In this document: positions 35,796-43,979 of the stretch, in pieces
Numbering within the stretch: the first letter of the stretch is position 1
Layout: each line of letters starts with the position of its first letter
Assembly: GCA_035567895.1 (NCBI GenBank)
Contig: DATMPC010000014.1
Span: 122,169 to 186,168, forward strand
Reading direction: 5' to 3'
Origin: Terriglobales bacterium
GTDB taxonomy: Bacteria; Acidobacteriota; Terriglobia; Terriglobales; Acidobacteriaceae
DNA length: 64,000 nucleotides
The notes under the pieces: model-generated
What the model saw: the letters and a program-made list of their open reading frames with translations, nothing else
What the model was told of the DNA's origin: nothing
The model's database searches: none
Made by a program: the position numbers and the translations under genes

Positions 35796-36131
35796 TCAGC
35801 ATACTCTCCAGTCGGACGGGGTCGCAGAGACGCCCCAAATGTTGCCTGGACGATCGAGCTCAATCCCATAGCGGGAACCGGTGTCGTGGACGACAGACAC
35901 GATGTGTGCCGGTGCAGACTTGCCGGTCCGGTGCACGTATACCGTCACAGGAGTGCCCACCTCCAAAGGTGCGGACGTTCTTATCAAGGCTCCGTGGAGG
36001 CTAACTCTGACAGTTTCGCCCGCATATGCGAAGCCTTCTCCCTGCACCTCGATGAGAACATCGGTTTCTATGCGTGTGCTGCGGCGAGCTATGGAGCCAT
36101 CGATCCATTGAGCAGTTTCAGGCAGTTGCAT
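35796..36131 (-). CDS. Single-domain PilZ protein
   Basis: 111 residues. ARRSTRIETDVLIEVQG supplies the RxxxR motif of a PilZ c-di-GMP-binding domain, followed by RVSLHGALIRTSAPLEVGTPVTVYV. The second motif (D/N-x-S-x-x-G) is RVSLHG here, so its first acidic residue is missing and binding may be weak. The ATG at 36131 overlaps the 3' end of the upstream PilZ gene by 14 nt, so the two are coupled. Confidence 0.8.
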   Translation of the reverse strand: MQLPETAQWIDGSIARRSTRIETDVLIEVQGEGFAYAGETVRVSLHGALIRTSAPLEVGTPVTVYVHRTGKSAPAHIVSVVHDTGSRYGIELDRPGNIWGVSATPSDWRVC

Positions 36132-36855
36132 GAGCGGACCTCGCGGAAGTATTGACCGGCATTCCCGGATGCAGCCTGCGCAGAAATTGGCTTTCGATCC
36201 ACTCATTGAGCCGCTCTCTGTCGGCATTGCTCATATCTGTGAACGTTAATCCCGTTTTGCCGTTGTCGGCCAGCCAGATGACTTGAGCTTTGCAACTCAA
36301 TTTTTGTTGATCGCCTGGAAGGGCAAATTCGAGTTGAACCACCTGGCGAGCAATCAGCGGAGCAACGCATTCCAGGCCAATACCTGTTTGGCTGATGTTG
36401 CTGGTTTGAGCGATGAACCTGCGGTAGCTCAAGTCGATCAGAGTCGCTTCCGTGCTCAGGGAATGCCGGAAGTACCGCATGCGTTCCTTCAACATGATTC
36501 CGTACGCTGCCTTCATGGTTCGTTTCACACGATGGGAAGCGAGCGGTTTGTCGATAACAAAATCGGCGACGCGGAAGGCTCCTCTGGCTGAGGACTCCTT
36601 GGAGCAAATCGCAAATCCAACGGCATAGCGGCTCGAACTTGAATGCCGCATCGCTTTAAGCACAGACAATTCAGGATCAACCTCGCGATCCACCAGAAAC
36701 GCATCTGTCTTCTGGCTGCTCAACGTCCGCATCGCGGCCGAGCTCTCCCGATAGACGGCAGGAGTGATCCCGAGTTTTTCGAGAGACTCCGATACTGAAT
36801 TAACGACCACCGGGTCAGAAGACACCAGGACAGCCTGCAAGTCACAGCTATTCAT
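36118..36855 (-). CDS. Receiver-like plus PilZ domain protein
   Basis: 245 residues. Residues about 1-115 have receiver-like form: AVLVSSDPVVVNSVSESLEKLG, a candidate phospho-site in DAFLVDREVDPE, and the conserved Lys in DFVIDKPLAS. The usual acidic pair of the first strand is reduced to SSD. Residues about 125-225 form a PilZ domain with NISQTGIGLE (the N-x-S-x-x-G motif), QLEFALPGDQQKLSCKAQVIWL and TGLTFTDMS. It is the first gene of a PilZ pair. It is likely to link a signal to c-di-GMP-dependent surface behaviour. Confidence 0.82.
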   Translation of the reverse strand: MNSCDLQAVLVSSDPVVVNSVSESLEKLGITPAVYRESSAAMRTLSSQKTDAFLVDREVDPELSVLKAMRHSSSSRYAVGFAICSKESSARGAFRVADFVIDKPLASHRVKRTMKAAYGIMLKERMRYFRHSLSTEATLIDLSYRRFIAQTSNISQTGIGLECVAPLIARQVVQLEFALPGDQQKLSCKAQVIWLADNGKTGLTFTDMSNADRERLNEWIESQFLRRLHPGMPVNTSARSAHATA

Positions 36856-36895
36856 ATTTCCTCCACGAAGGTTCTTGGGGGAGTGCGGGGGAGTC

Positions 36896-37240
36896 CTATT
36901 CTGGAACGATTACGAAAGTCTTCAAAATCGCCGGAGCCTCTTTATCAAGGTGCGGCGTTGTTTCTGTGGGGAGAGTGCGCACTTCATATCTTGTTTCGCG
37001 TGGAGTCGTGTCCAGGTTGAATGTAACTGGACCGTCATGGCGCGGCGCCGGACTCATGTTGAGCGCCTGAACGACCGGCATCACAACTACGCTAATGTGC
37101 AAAACCGCCTGCCGGGATCCTACCTGGTTCGACTCGGCTTGCAGAGCAGGGGTCACTCCGAACAGGATGAACACGAGCACACATATTGCGAGTGCTATCA
37201 CGTTCATTACCCGTACCGGATTCCCGTTTCTGTACTGCAT
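36896..37240 (-). CDS. Small exported hypothetical protein
   Basis: About 114 residues, unrecognised. A hydrophobic segment (MNVIALAICVLVFILFGVTPALQA) acts as a signal peptide or anchor. The rest is short and beta-like (AVLHISVVVMPVVQAL, GPVTFNLDTTPRETRYEVRTLP). The ATG at 37240 has GGAAAG 9 nt upstream. An upstream GTG (37285) and a downstream ATG (37207) are alternatives. It lies upstream of the PilZ pair on the same strand, with a 40-nt gap, so co-transcription is possible. Confidence 0.6.
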   Translation of the reverse strand: MQYRNGNPVRVMNVIALAICVLVFILFGVTPALQAESNQVGSRQAVLHISVVVMPVVQALNMSPAPRHDGPVTFNLDTTPRETRYEVRTLPTETTPHLDKEAPAILKTFVIVPE

Positions 37241-37285
37241 GGGATGCAATCTTTCCGCCAACCGTGGCTTGCAGACGTAAGTCAC

Positions 37286-37658
37286 TGGTTTTGGGGCATT
37301 TATTGTAGATCAGGCGGATGGCCAGTCAACTAGTATTCTGTCCGAATTTTGGAAAGTGTCCGGGATTTGGACACCTCGAAAACAAGTCCCCTAAGGGTCC
37401 TAGCGACGGATATTAAGGGCAGTAAAAGGGGCGACGGCCCCATTCTTTGGTCGTAACTCACCCGGCTCGGCAATCTGCAAAGGTGCGAAGCGTAAGGCCG
37501 AATGCGCACGCCAGGGAACGCAAAAAAAACCGAAACACTCCGCGGAATCTACACAGACAACAAACGACTTAGCGAAAGGGCCGATACTACCGATACCTTA
37601 GGTATTTTCCGGGCGAGATTTATCTATCTAGGAGGTGTTTGCTGCCGGAGGGCCCTGC
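37286..37658. other. Long divergent intergenic region / leader of the NlpC/P60 gene
   Basis: About 370 nt without a gene between the divergent small exported protein gene and the cell-wall hydrolase gene. It contains CG-rich possible stems (GGGGCGACGGCCCC at about 37429-37442), an A8 run near 37523, and GCAAAGGTGCGAAGCGTAAGGCC near 37478 that resembles part of a purine-rich riboswitch core without matching one I know. The ribosome site GGAGG lies 7 nt before the ATG at 37659. It may be a structured 5' leader, but this is unproven. Confidence 0.4.
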
Positions 37659-38717
37659 ATGAAGCGTAGCCTGCTATTAGTTTTGTTGATCACTCTAGGA
37701 ACGTCGTCAGGTCAAGTTTCGAGCAATCGATCAGTTGGTGTCGGCAGCGATTTGCGGTCGGAGTCCGATGCCGCGCGGCGGTTGCTTACCTGGAGCGAAG
37801 GAGTGCAGGTAATAAAGATCGCGTGGAAGAACCTTAGCAAATTCGACTCGGCCATCGATTGCTCGCACTTGGTAAACCAAATTTACGAGCAAGCCGGCCT
37901 ACACTATCAGTATGCCACGTCAAATGAACTGTACCAGGGAGTCGACGGGTTCGAACGGGTTCGGACGCCACAGCCGGCAGACCTAATCGTGTGGCCTGGA
38001 CATGTCGGCGTCATTGTCAATCCTCAGGAGCATTCGTTCTATAGCTCGTTGAACAGCGGCCTGAAAATCGATTCGTACGACTCTGCCACTTGGCGCGCTC
38101 GAGGTCCAGCTCGCTTTTTCCGCCTTATAGTGCTGAATGGAGACCGTATACGCAACACTACGAACGAAAATGTAGTTGCCCGTTCAGACGAGGACGGATT
38201 CGATACTAGTCCCACAGACCATCCCGCATCGGCAAACCTGGGTTCAGCGCTCAAGACGAAATCCCTCCCGGCCCCATCCTCCGACGAGGTATTCCTAAAC
38301 TGGGAACGGCCCAAGAAAAGTGCTGTCCAAAGTGCGCTTTTGCGGGCATGGGGCCTCCCCTCAGACGATCGGCAGGACAGGTGGCAAGGAGCATCGGAAA
38401 CGGTGATCGTAGAAACACTCAAGGTCGAGCGCATTTTACTGAGAGGAGCTACTGGGAAATTGGAAGTGAAAATCAGATCCGTCGCCCGTATCACGCCTGA
38501 AGAAATGCAGACCCATCCTTCGAACGACGCTGTGACTTTCCGCCTGATTCGCACCCAGAATGGGTGGAAAATCGACGACCGAGCCGGCCCCATGTACTTG
38601 GCCGGAGACGCCGCGGTGGTTGCCATCTCGGAGCATCTGGCCAGCATCGCGCGAGCAAACGCCTCCCGCGCAGAACAGGCCGAAGCCGCTGCGCTCTTGC
38701 ATTCGCTGCTGCAGTAG
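37659..38717 (+). CDS. Secreted NlpC/P60-like peptidase with a novel C-terminal domain
   Basis: 352 residues. A signal peptide (LLLVLLITLGTSSGQ) precedes an NlpC/P60-type region at about 55-165 with the nucleophile Cys in AIDCSHLVNQIYEQAG, then RTPQPADLIVWPGHVGVIV carrying the catalytic His. This fold cleaves peptidoglycan stem peptides or related amides. Residues about 210-350 form a separate unrecognised domain with FLNWERPKKSAVQ, ILLRGATGKLEVKIRSV and AVTFRLIRTQNGWKIDDRAG, which looks like an NTF2/DUF4440-type stress domain. The ATG at 37659 is chosen for its GGAGG. Confidence 0.82.
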   Translation: MKRSLLLVLLITLGTSSGQVSSNRSVGVGSDLRSESDAARRLLTWSEGVQVIKIAWKNLSKFDSAIDCSHLVNQIYEQAGLHYQYATSNELYQGVDGFERVRTPQPADLIVWPGHVGVIVNPQEHSFYSSLNSGLKIDSYDSATWRARGPARFFRLIVLNGDRIRNTTNENVVARSDEDGFDTSPTDHPASANLGSALKTKSLPAPSSDEVFLNWERPKKSAVQSALLRAWGLPSDDRQDRWQGASETVIVETLKVERILLRGATGKLEVKIRSVARITPEEMQTHPSNDAVTFRLIRTQNGWKIDDRAGPMYLAGDAAVVAISEHLASIARANASRAEQAEAAALLHSLLQ

Positions 38718-38752
38718 CAACCTGCCCTTACTCGATCAGTCTTGCGGTCGCC

Positions 38753-39901
38753 CTACCGTGGCTGGTTGTCGTTGTCAGGCGTTGTTGTTGCGGGGCGACG
38801 AGTGCCTCGCCCAACTAATGCCGGAGTCTTTCCTGAGCGGCGGTTCAGCTCCTGTTGAGCCTGAATGCTGGCTTCGGTCTTGCTGTCGTTCTTGTCGGCA
38901 ACTTCGACCAACTTCTTGCCTTCATCCTCGGCTCGGCTGGCCAGAGTTACGTGGCGCTCGTGATTGTCCGCTTCTTTGGCTTTGCTGTAGTAGAAATTTG
39001 CGGATTCGCGGTCCCCGTTCAGCTCGGCGACATATCCCATGTTGTTCAGAGCGAACGCATCCTCCGGATTGAGCTTGTAGGCCTGTGTGAAGTACTTCAG
39101 GGCCTCGGCGCGATTGTTACGATTGAGCGCAGAAACACCTCGTTGATTCAAGCGCGCGACTCTGGCATCCGTACTGTCTTCCTTGGCCAAAGCTGACTGC
39201 ACTTTTTTCGCATTGCTGGCAGCGACCTTGCTGATTGGGCGTCCTCGCCATGATTTGTTCACGGTAACGATCACGGGCTCGTCCGAATTGGCGTCGGCCG
39301 CTGCGCGATAGTAGTTAATCGCAGCTTCGAGCTCGCCCTCTTTCTCCTTCGTGTAGCCCATATTGTTCAACGTGAATGGATTTCGCGGATCAATGCGCAA
39401 TGCCTTCTGCAGAATGGCGTCTGCTTCCGCCACGCGATCTTTGTTTAGCAGACTGATTGCTTCTACGTTCAGGACATTCGACTGAACGTTGCCCGTCTGT
39501 GCATGGCCTGCGACCTCGGCTACCGTCTTACCCTTGATGTTGTCGTTGCTAGCGCGATCGATCGTAGCCTGTGACTTCTGATCCTGTGAAAGTTGATAAA
39601 AGCGCTGGGCGCGATCGACATCGCCTTCCAATTCGGCGATGTAGCCAAGGTTGTTCAGCGTGAACGGATCATCCGGATCGAGCAGGTAGGCCTTGTAGAA
39701 AAGCTTCTTGGCTTTGGCGTAGTCGTGCTTTTCCACGGCCTTTACACCATCGCGGTTGAGTGCCTGCACGGGAGTCGGTTTACTGCGTTTTGGAATACTG
39801 ATTCGCAGTGTTTTTTCCTCGGCATGGAGGAACGAGGCAAGGAGCACCGTCGAGAAGAGAACAAGCGAAATTCGAGACCAGGGACTTTTCACCAGGATCA
39901 T
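38753..39901 (-). CDS. Exported TPR-repeat protein
   Basis: 382 residues with a signal peptide (SLVLFSTVLLASFLHAEE). Three near-identical TPR blocks are visible: DPDDPFTLNNLGYIAELEGD, DPRNPFTLNNMGYTKEKEGE and NPEDAFALNNMGYVAELNGD, each preceded by a second helix pair (AL-N-R-D/GV). The blocks are about 115 residues apart, so the gene arose by internal triplication. The Arg/Asn/Pro tail is disordered. It is probably a periplasmic scaffold. The start is at ATG 39901, and the longer frame to 40000 is not used. Confidence 0.82.
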   Translation of the reverse strand: MILVKSPWSRISLVLFSTVLLASFLHAEEKTLRISIPKRSKPTPVQALNRDGVKAVEKHDYAKAKKLFYKAYLLDPDDPFTLNNLGYIAELEGDVDRAQRFYQLSQDQKSQATIDRASNDNIKGKTVAEVAGHAQTGNVQSNVLNVEAISLLNKDRVAEADAILQKALRIDPRNPFTLNNMGYTKEKEGELEAAINYYRAAADANSDEPVIVTVNKSWRGRPISKVAASNAKKVQSALAKEDSTDARVARLNQRGVSALNRNNRAEALKYFTQAYKLNPEDAFALNNMGYVAELNGDRESANFYYSKAKEADNHERHVTLASRAEDEGKKLVEVADKNDSKTEASIQAQQELNRRSGKTPALVGRGTRRPATTTPDNDNQPR

Positions 39902-40008
39902 GGGCCTCCGCATCCGGCATTGATGCAGAGGCGCAGGGCCGCCTCGCTGCCGGAGCAGTCGATGGTTATGGGAGTAGCTGCACTGGATTTTTGGTTGCAT
40001 CAGGAGGA

Positions 40009-40192
40009 ATCGGGTGATCGGGTGATCGGGTTAGCGGGTCAAGTAACAGCCGAAAGAACGGCATCCTGAAGTCAGTTGTCATCCTGAGCCTCGTTTGGGC
40101 GAAGGATCTCTGGGGATACGGCGGACTTACTTGCGTCTTTCGCGGCACTCTTACCTTACTTCAACCGATGACCCGATGGCCCGATCACCCGA
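40009..40192. repeat. Inverted arrays of the ACCCGAT 8-bp repeat with nested TCATCCTGAG element
   Basis: Three ATCGGGT units plus one degenerate unit at 40009-40040 are inverted relative to ACCCGAT units at about 40161-40192, the same unit as at 20-51. Between the arms lies TGTCATCCTGAGCCTCGTTT (from about 40077), which has relatives at 52418 and inside the OlsF-like gene near 56199. The 376-nt gap holds no gene and separates divergent starts. Confidence 0.7.
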
Positions 40193-40277
40193 TTCTTAGA
40201 TTCTGCATCCAACTTCTATTGACGCAGAGCTGCTGCTCGTGCGTCATCAGCTGATCTCAGTTGCATTGAGGAGACCG

Positions 40278-41468
40278 ATGTTTCGTTCCACTTCTTGTGC
40301 TTTTATTACGGTATTGATCTGCGGAGTTGCGGCCGCACAACAGCCTTCCGGCACCTCGGCTGCGCCTGCTCCCGGAACGCATATGGATCAATCGACCGTG
40401 CAGACGGTCGGAACGACGCAGAATGGAGCTGGCGCCACTACGACAAGACCGCAACCGTCGGCGAATACGCCGCCCGCGGTTTCCTCGTCGGACGTCAGTG
40501 CAGGAAACTCTCTCGTTGCCAATCCGCCGCAGCCGGTGACTAAAACTCTTGGCGGCGGAGGTCTCGTCGATCCTAACGATGTTGCTGACCTGCTTGCCCC
40601 TAAACCGCTAGAGTCAAGCAAGCTCTCTCTGATCGGCGGAACGGTGAAAAGTATCGATCAGATTCGCGACAACATGACCGTGCACGTCTATGACGCCGGG
40701 ACCATGCGCGTGAAGTTCGATCAGCGAACGCACTTTTACCGCGACGGAAAAGAGACTACGCAGTTAACCGTGAAAAAAGGTGACCGCGTCTATCTCGATA
40801 CCCAGCTCTTTGAAGGCAAAGTATTCGCCAAGAACGTGCAGGTTGAATCTGGGAGCCGCTCTGCGGATGCCAGCGGTCAGATAGTGAGCTTCAATCGCAA
40901 GACCGGGGACATGGTTGTGCAGGATCAACTCGCAGGCAGCACTGTGAAATTCCGAGTCGATCCGCAGACGACGATCAAGCAAGGCGACGCGAAGACAACC
41001 GCAAGCGCTCTACGTCCAGGATCGCTGATCGCGGTGAAATTCTCACCACGCTCCCGCAGCATCGGTGCGGCCGAGGAAGTGTCGATCCTCGCGTCGCCCG
41101 GCACGTCGTTCACATACTTTGGTCGCGTGACGCACCTCGACCTGCACGCAGGGCTTCTCGCTATCGAGAACCAGGCGGACGGCAAGGTCTATGACATTCA
41201 CTTCGATTCCGCCACGCGGATACCTGACAATTTGACGATCGGAAGCCAGGTAACAGCCGTCGCAATGTTCCGCGGAAACGACTATGTCGCGCAGAGTATC
41301 GAAGTAAATTCTGGCCCGGACAGGGCGGCCATGACTGAAGCCCAACAAAATGCCGCCGCTGCTGCTGATAGTGAAAAGCACGGCAAGAAGGATCGATTCA
41401 AAGATGATCGATCTAAGCGGAACGACAAAGATCGAGACAAATCTTATTCCGACGACGATCAGTTGTAG
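40278..41468 (+). CDS. Secreted DUF5666-like protein
   Basis: 396 residues with a signal peptide (SCAFITVLICGVAAAQQ). A long Thr/Pro/Ala-rich segment runs to about 105. OB-like beta modules of the DUF5666 type follow, with VKKGDRVYLDTQLFEGKVFAKNVQVE, GQIVSFNRKTGDMVVQDQ and GRVTHLDLHAGLLAIENQADG. The C-terminal 40 residues are highly charged Lys/Asp repeats. The ATG at 40278 follows GAGGAGACCG. Likely extracytoplasmic, of unknown role. Confidence 0.78.
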   Translation: MFRSTSCAFITVLICGVAAAQQPSGTSAAPAPGTHMDQSTVQTVGTTQNGAGATTTRPQPSANTPPAVSSSDVSAGNSLVANPPQPVTKTLGGGGLVDPNDVADLLAPKPLESSKLSLIGGTVKSIDQIRDNMTVHVYDAGTMRVKFDQRTHFYRDGKETTQLTVKKGDRVYLDTQLFEGKVFAKNVQVESGSRSADASGQIVSFNRKTGDMVVQDQLAGSTVKFRVDPQTTIKQGDAKTTASALRPGSLIAVKFSPRSRSIGAAEEVSILASPGTSFTYFGRVTHLDLHAGLLAIENQADGKVYDIHFDSATRIPDNLTIGSQVTAVAMFRGNDYVAQSIEVNSGPDRAAMTEAQQNAAAAADSEKHGKKDRFKDDRSKRNDKDRDKSYSDDDQL

Positions 41469-41496
41469 AACGAAGCATGCTGCTTTTCTAACACGC

Positions 41497-41525
41497 AAAA
41501 AAGCCCGCCACCGGCGGGCTCTTGG
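41497..41525. terminator. Bidirectional hairpin terminator
   Basis: GCCCGCC (41503-41509) pairs with GGCGGGC (41513-41519) over a 3-nt loop. On the minus strand it is followed by six T residues (41502-41497), so it is a good terminator for the zinc-ribbon gene. On the plus strand the tail is TCTTGGTTT, a weaker terminator for the DUF5666-like gene. Confidence 0.85.
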
Positions 41526-41540
41526 TTTAAGGGAGAATCT

Positions 41541-42035
41541 TTAGAGTTGGGTGGTCTTGCGGCTGTTCAGGAGAATCCCGCAGATGAATGCGACGCCGGC
41601 AGCAATTAGCCATTCGCCCCGCCAAATCTGAATCGCCTGCCAATCGACCAACGTGGAGGCTGTGTAGATGAACCCGGTCGTTACCCCTGCGCCGATGCAG
41701 ATCAGGCCGACAATGAAACAGATCATGGCACCAACGCTCAACCCTAAGCGAGAACGAAGCTGGTAGAAATCCAAAGCGTCCCAGCGGCTCTTCTTTCGCC
41801 TGGCGACGCCATCACGGGCACGACCACACATACGGCAGAACGGGGAATTGACCACAAATTCTGCGCCGCAATGTTGGCAGAGGTCGTGGCGTGTCTGCGG
41901 CTCTGCCACCGGGGCAGGCTCGCTAGCTACTGCTGTTGTCTTGCTCGCGGCTTCGGGTGCTTCTTCTTCCCAATGCTCGTAATCGAGTACGGGCTTCCAG
42001 TAACCACCTTCGCGCCTTAGAGGATTGGTGCTCAT
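41541..42035 (-). CDS. Zinc-ribbon membrane protein
   Basis: 164 residues. A zinc ribbon (CQHCGAEFVVNSPFCRMCGR, about 53-72) follows an acidic N-terminus. Two membrane helices come after it (VGAMICFIVGLICIGAGVTTGFIY and LIAAGVAFICGILL). The ribbon is cytoplasmic and would bind protein or nucleic acid. No family name beyond zinc-ribbon protein is supported. It ends 16 nt from the shared terminator. Confidence 0.72.
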   Translation of the reverse strand: MSTNPLRREGGYWKPVLDYEHWEEEAPEAASKTTAVASEPAPVAEPQTRHDLCQHCGAEFVVNSPFCRMCGRARDGVARRKKSRWDALDFYQLRSRLGLSVGAMICFIVGLICIGAGVTTGFIYTASTLVDWQAIQIWRGEWLIAAGVAFICGILLNSRKTTQL

Positions 42036-42156
42036 GGGAGATTCCTACACTGACTTTCGCACGTAGAGAGCCAAAGGTCTTCTATGCGTAAGTCTTTAAT
42101 TCTTAGTAGGTTAGATTTCCCGTTTTGGCTGTTGGACCCAGCGAGGCGTGAAAGTT

Positions 42157-42423
42157 TTACCGCTCCCGATCAAAATCGTCGGTGCCGGTACCACGGAAGT
42201 TACGGGTAGGCATCTGGATCAGCTTAGGCTGGTCCTGCTCCAGCCAGAACCGCAGCAAAATGAGGTCGGTGCTCTGAAAACTGACGGATGCCGGACGGAT
42301 GGAGCCATCGTTGAATAGCTTTCGATCCAGAAGGTGATGGAGCCTGTCGACAGAGATCTTCAGCTCTGCTGCCGCTTCTTGTTCGGTGTAGAACTCTTTC
42401 GTCGTCTTGGCAGGCCTATGCAT
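42157..42423 (-). CDS. MerR-like helix-turn-helix regulator
   Basis: 88 residues. KEFYTEQEAAAELKISVDRLHHLLDRKLFNDG is a DNA-binding winged-helix/HTH_17 segment like those of MerR or excisionase proteins. The remainder (PASVSFQSTDLILLRFWLE) completes the small domain. It starts at ATG 42423 and is divergent from a TPR gene. The region between them holds a nested palindrome of four TACCTG-type sites, which is the obvious candidate binding site. Confidence 0.75.
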   Translation of the reverse strand: MHRPAKTTKEFYTEQEAAAELKISVDRLHHLLDRKLFNDGSIRPASVSFQSTDLILLRFWLEQDQPKLIQMPTRNFRGTGTDDFDRER

Positions 42424-42464
42424 AGTAGTGATGGTTTCTCGATCTTTCCGGGGGCAGCATCTTT

Positions 42465-42511
42465 GTACCTGTTTCAGAGTACCTGGAATATCAGGTAAAC
42501 TTCGCAGGTAC
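42465..42511. promoter_or_regulatory. Nested palindromic operator of four GTACCTG-type sites
   Basis: GTACCTG occurs at 42465-42471 and 42479-42485, and its inverse at 42492-42498 (CAGGTAA) and 42505-42511 (CAGGTAC). The inner and outer pairs are centred within half a base of each other (near 42488). The array ends 6 nt before the ATG of the TPR gene. Such symmetry suggests a dimer-of-dimers repressor site, presumably for the divergent HTH protein. Confidence 0.65.
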
Positions 42512-42517
42512 CCTGCC

Positions 42518-43780
42518 ATGAAGCCTTACCCGGTTCTTAGCTCCCCGGACCGACCTCCAGTGGTGCTTCTACTGTGTTTACTCGGTGCCTTGCTAGTAAC
42601 GGGCCTCTCGAACTGTCCGTCGGCATGGGGATCGTCCCCGGCCTCTATCCCAGCTGTCACATATCACGCGGATCAGGATCCTCAGGTAAAGCTTGCGCTC
42701 GACGATTTCTACAACCTGGAGTACGACAAGGCTGTTTCCGAGTTTGAGCGTATCGAGAAGGCCCATCCCGAGGATCCTTTCGCGGTAGTTCATGTCCTAC
42801 AGGCGACCGTGTTCCGCGAGCTATATCGCCTGAATCTGCTTGATACGACGCTCTACGCACACGATGGATTTCTTTCCGGGAAGGCAGTAAACGGCGATCC
42901 GGCGGTGCGCACCCAGGTCGACCAGCTCACAGCGCGCACAGTCAAGCTTTGCGACGCGCGGCTGGCGAAGGACTCTAACGACGTGGAGGCGCTCTACGTG
43001 CGTGGTGTTGCACGGGGGTTGAAGTCCACCTACATCGCCCTGGTCGACAAAAGTTTCCTCGCTGCCTTGAGAAGCGCAGTTGCGGCGCGTCGCGATCATG
43101 AACGCGTTCTGCAGATCGATCCTAAGTACATTGACGCGAAGACTGTCGTAGGTGCGCACAACTACGTGGTCGGTAGCCTGCCGATGCCGGTGAAGGTGCT
43201 TGCCGGTATTGCCGGCCTCGGAGGAAATCGGAAACGAGGACTGGAATACCTGCAACAGGCTTCGAAGGAGGGTCGCGAGTCGAGTGCTGATGCCCGCGTT
43301 GCCCTCGCCCTTTTCCTGCGCCGGGAAGGCCGTTACGACGAGGCTAGCGGGGTAGTGGAGACCTTGACTAAGCAGTATCCCAGGAATTTTCTCTTCGCTC
43401 TCGAACACTGCAATCTGCTGAAGGATGGCGGCAAGGGTCCGCAGGCTGTGATCTGCTACGAGAAGCTGCTCGACGGAGCAAGATCCGCGGAGTTTGCGAA
43501 CCCTCACGTCGAATTTGCGGCCTTTGGACTGGCAGAAAGTTTGCGTGGGCAGAAGGATTATGAGGGCGCGCTCAAGGAATACGAGTTCACTGCTAATGTG
43601 CCCAGCGGACAGCTCAGCTTAAAGCAACGTGCCGGATTGGCTGCGGGCGAGATGTACGATGTGCTGCGCAAGCGCGACCTGGCTGTGATTCAATACCAGG
43701 CGGTAATTGCTCAGGACAATTCATCCGCGCAGGCGGAAATAGCTCGCAAACTCCTGCGTGAGCCTTATCGTCCTGAATAG
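42518..43780 (+). CDS. Exported TPR-like protein
   Basis: 420 residues. A hydrophobic N-terminal segment (VVLLLCLLGALLVTGLSNCPSAWG) is a signal peptide, perhaps lipoprotein-like given the Cys. Helical repeats follow: VKLALDDFYNLEYDKAVSEFERI, DARVALALFLRREGRYDEASGVVE, FAAFGLAESLRGQKDYEGALKEY and AGEMYDVLRKRDLAVIQYQAVI. It probably acts as a periplasmic adaptor. The start codon sits just after the nested operator, so expression is likely governed by it. Confidence 0.78.
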   Translation: MKPYPVLSSPDRPPVVLLLCLLGALLVTGLSNCPSAWGSSPASIPAVTYHADQDPQVKLALDDFYNLEYDKAVSEFERIEKAHPEDPFAVVHVLQATVFRELYRLNLLDTTLYAHDGFLSGKAVNGDPAVRTQVDQLTARTVKLCDARLAKDSNDVEALYVRGVARGLKSTYIALVDKSFLAALRSAVAARRDHERVLQIDPKYIDAKTVVGAHNYVVGSLPMPVKVLAGIAGLGGNRKRGLEYLQQASKEGRESSADARVALALFLRREGRYDEASGVVETLTKQYPRNFLFALEHCNLLKDGGKGPQAVICYEKLLDGARSAEFANPHVEFAAFGLAESLRGQKDYEGALKEYEFTANVPSGQLSLKQRAGLAAGEMYDVLRKRDLAVIQYQAVIAQDNSSAQAEIARKLLREPYRPE

Positions 43781-43819
43781 GACATTTGGCTTCGAACACT
43801 GCCGAGACAACTGGTTTAA

Positions 43820-43979
43820 GGAGGGCATCGGCTGCAGCCGTGCCGCTCGAAACAGAGGTAGAACTTCTGAGTGCTGGAGGCAGGCCACTTCACGATACGC
43901 GTAGTGGTGCCGCGCCCCCGGCGCTCGAAGGTGATATGAGGAGAGCTCGGAACGGCACGGCTAAAGCCGATGCCCCTCC
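43820..43979. repeat. Long inverted repeat, GGGCATCGGCT family
   Basis: The left arm 43820-43845 and right arm 43953-43979 pair over about 26 bp with few mismatches (GGCATCGGCT...AGCCGTGCCG against its complement). The loop of about 107 nt is GC-rich. The 310-nt gap contains no convincing gene. It lies between two plus-strand genes. Confidence 0.8.

Noticed and set aside
37474..37530. c-di-GMP-I or c-di-AMP riboswitch
   Set aside because: Some core-like bases occur (GGCAA, GCGAAGCG, GGCC) but the stems and the second half of the known consensus are missing. It is kept only as an unassigned leader.
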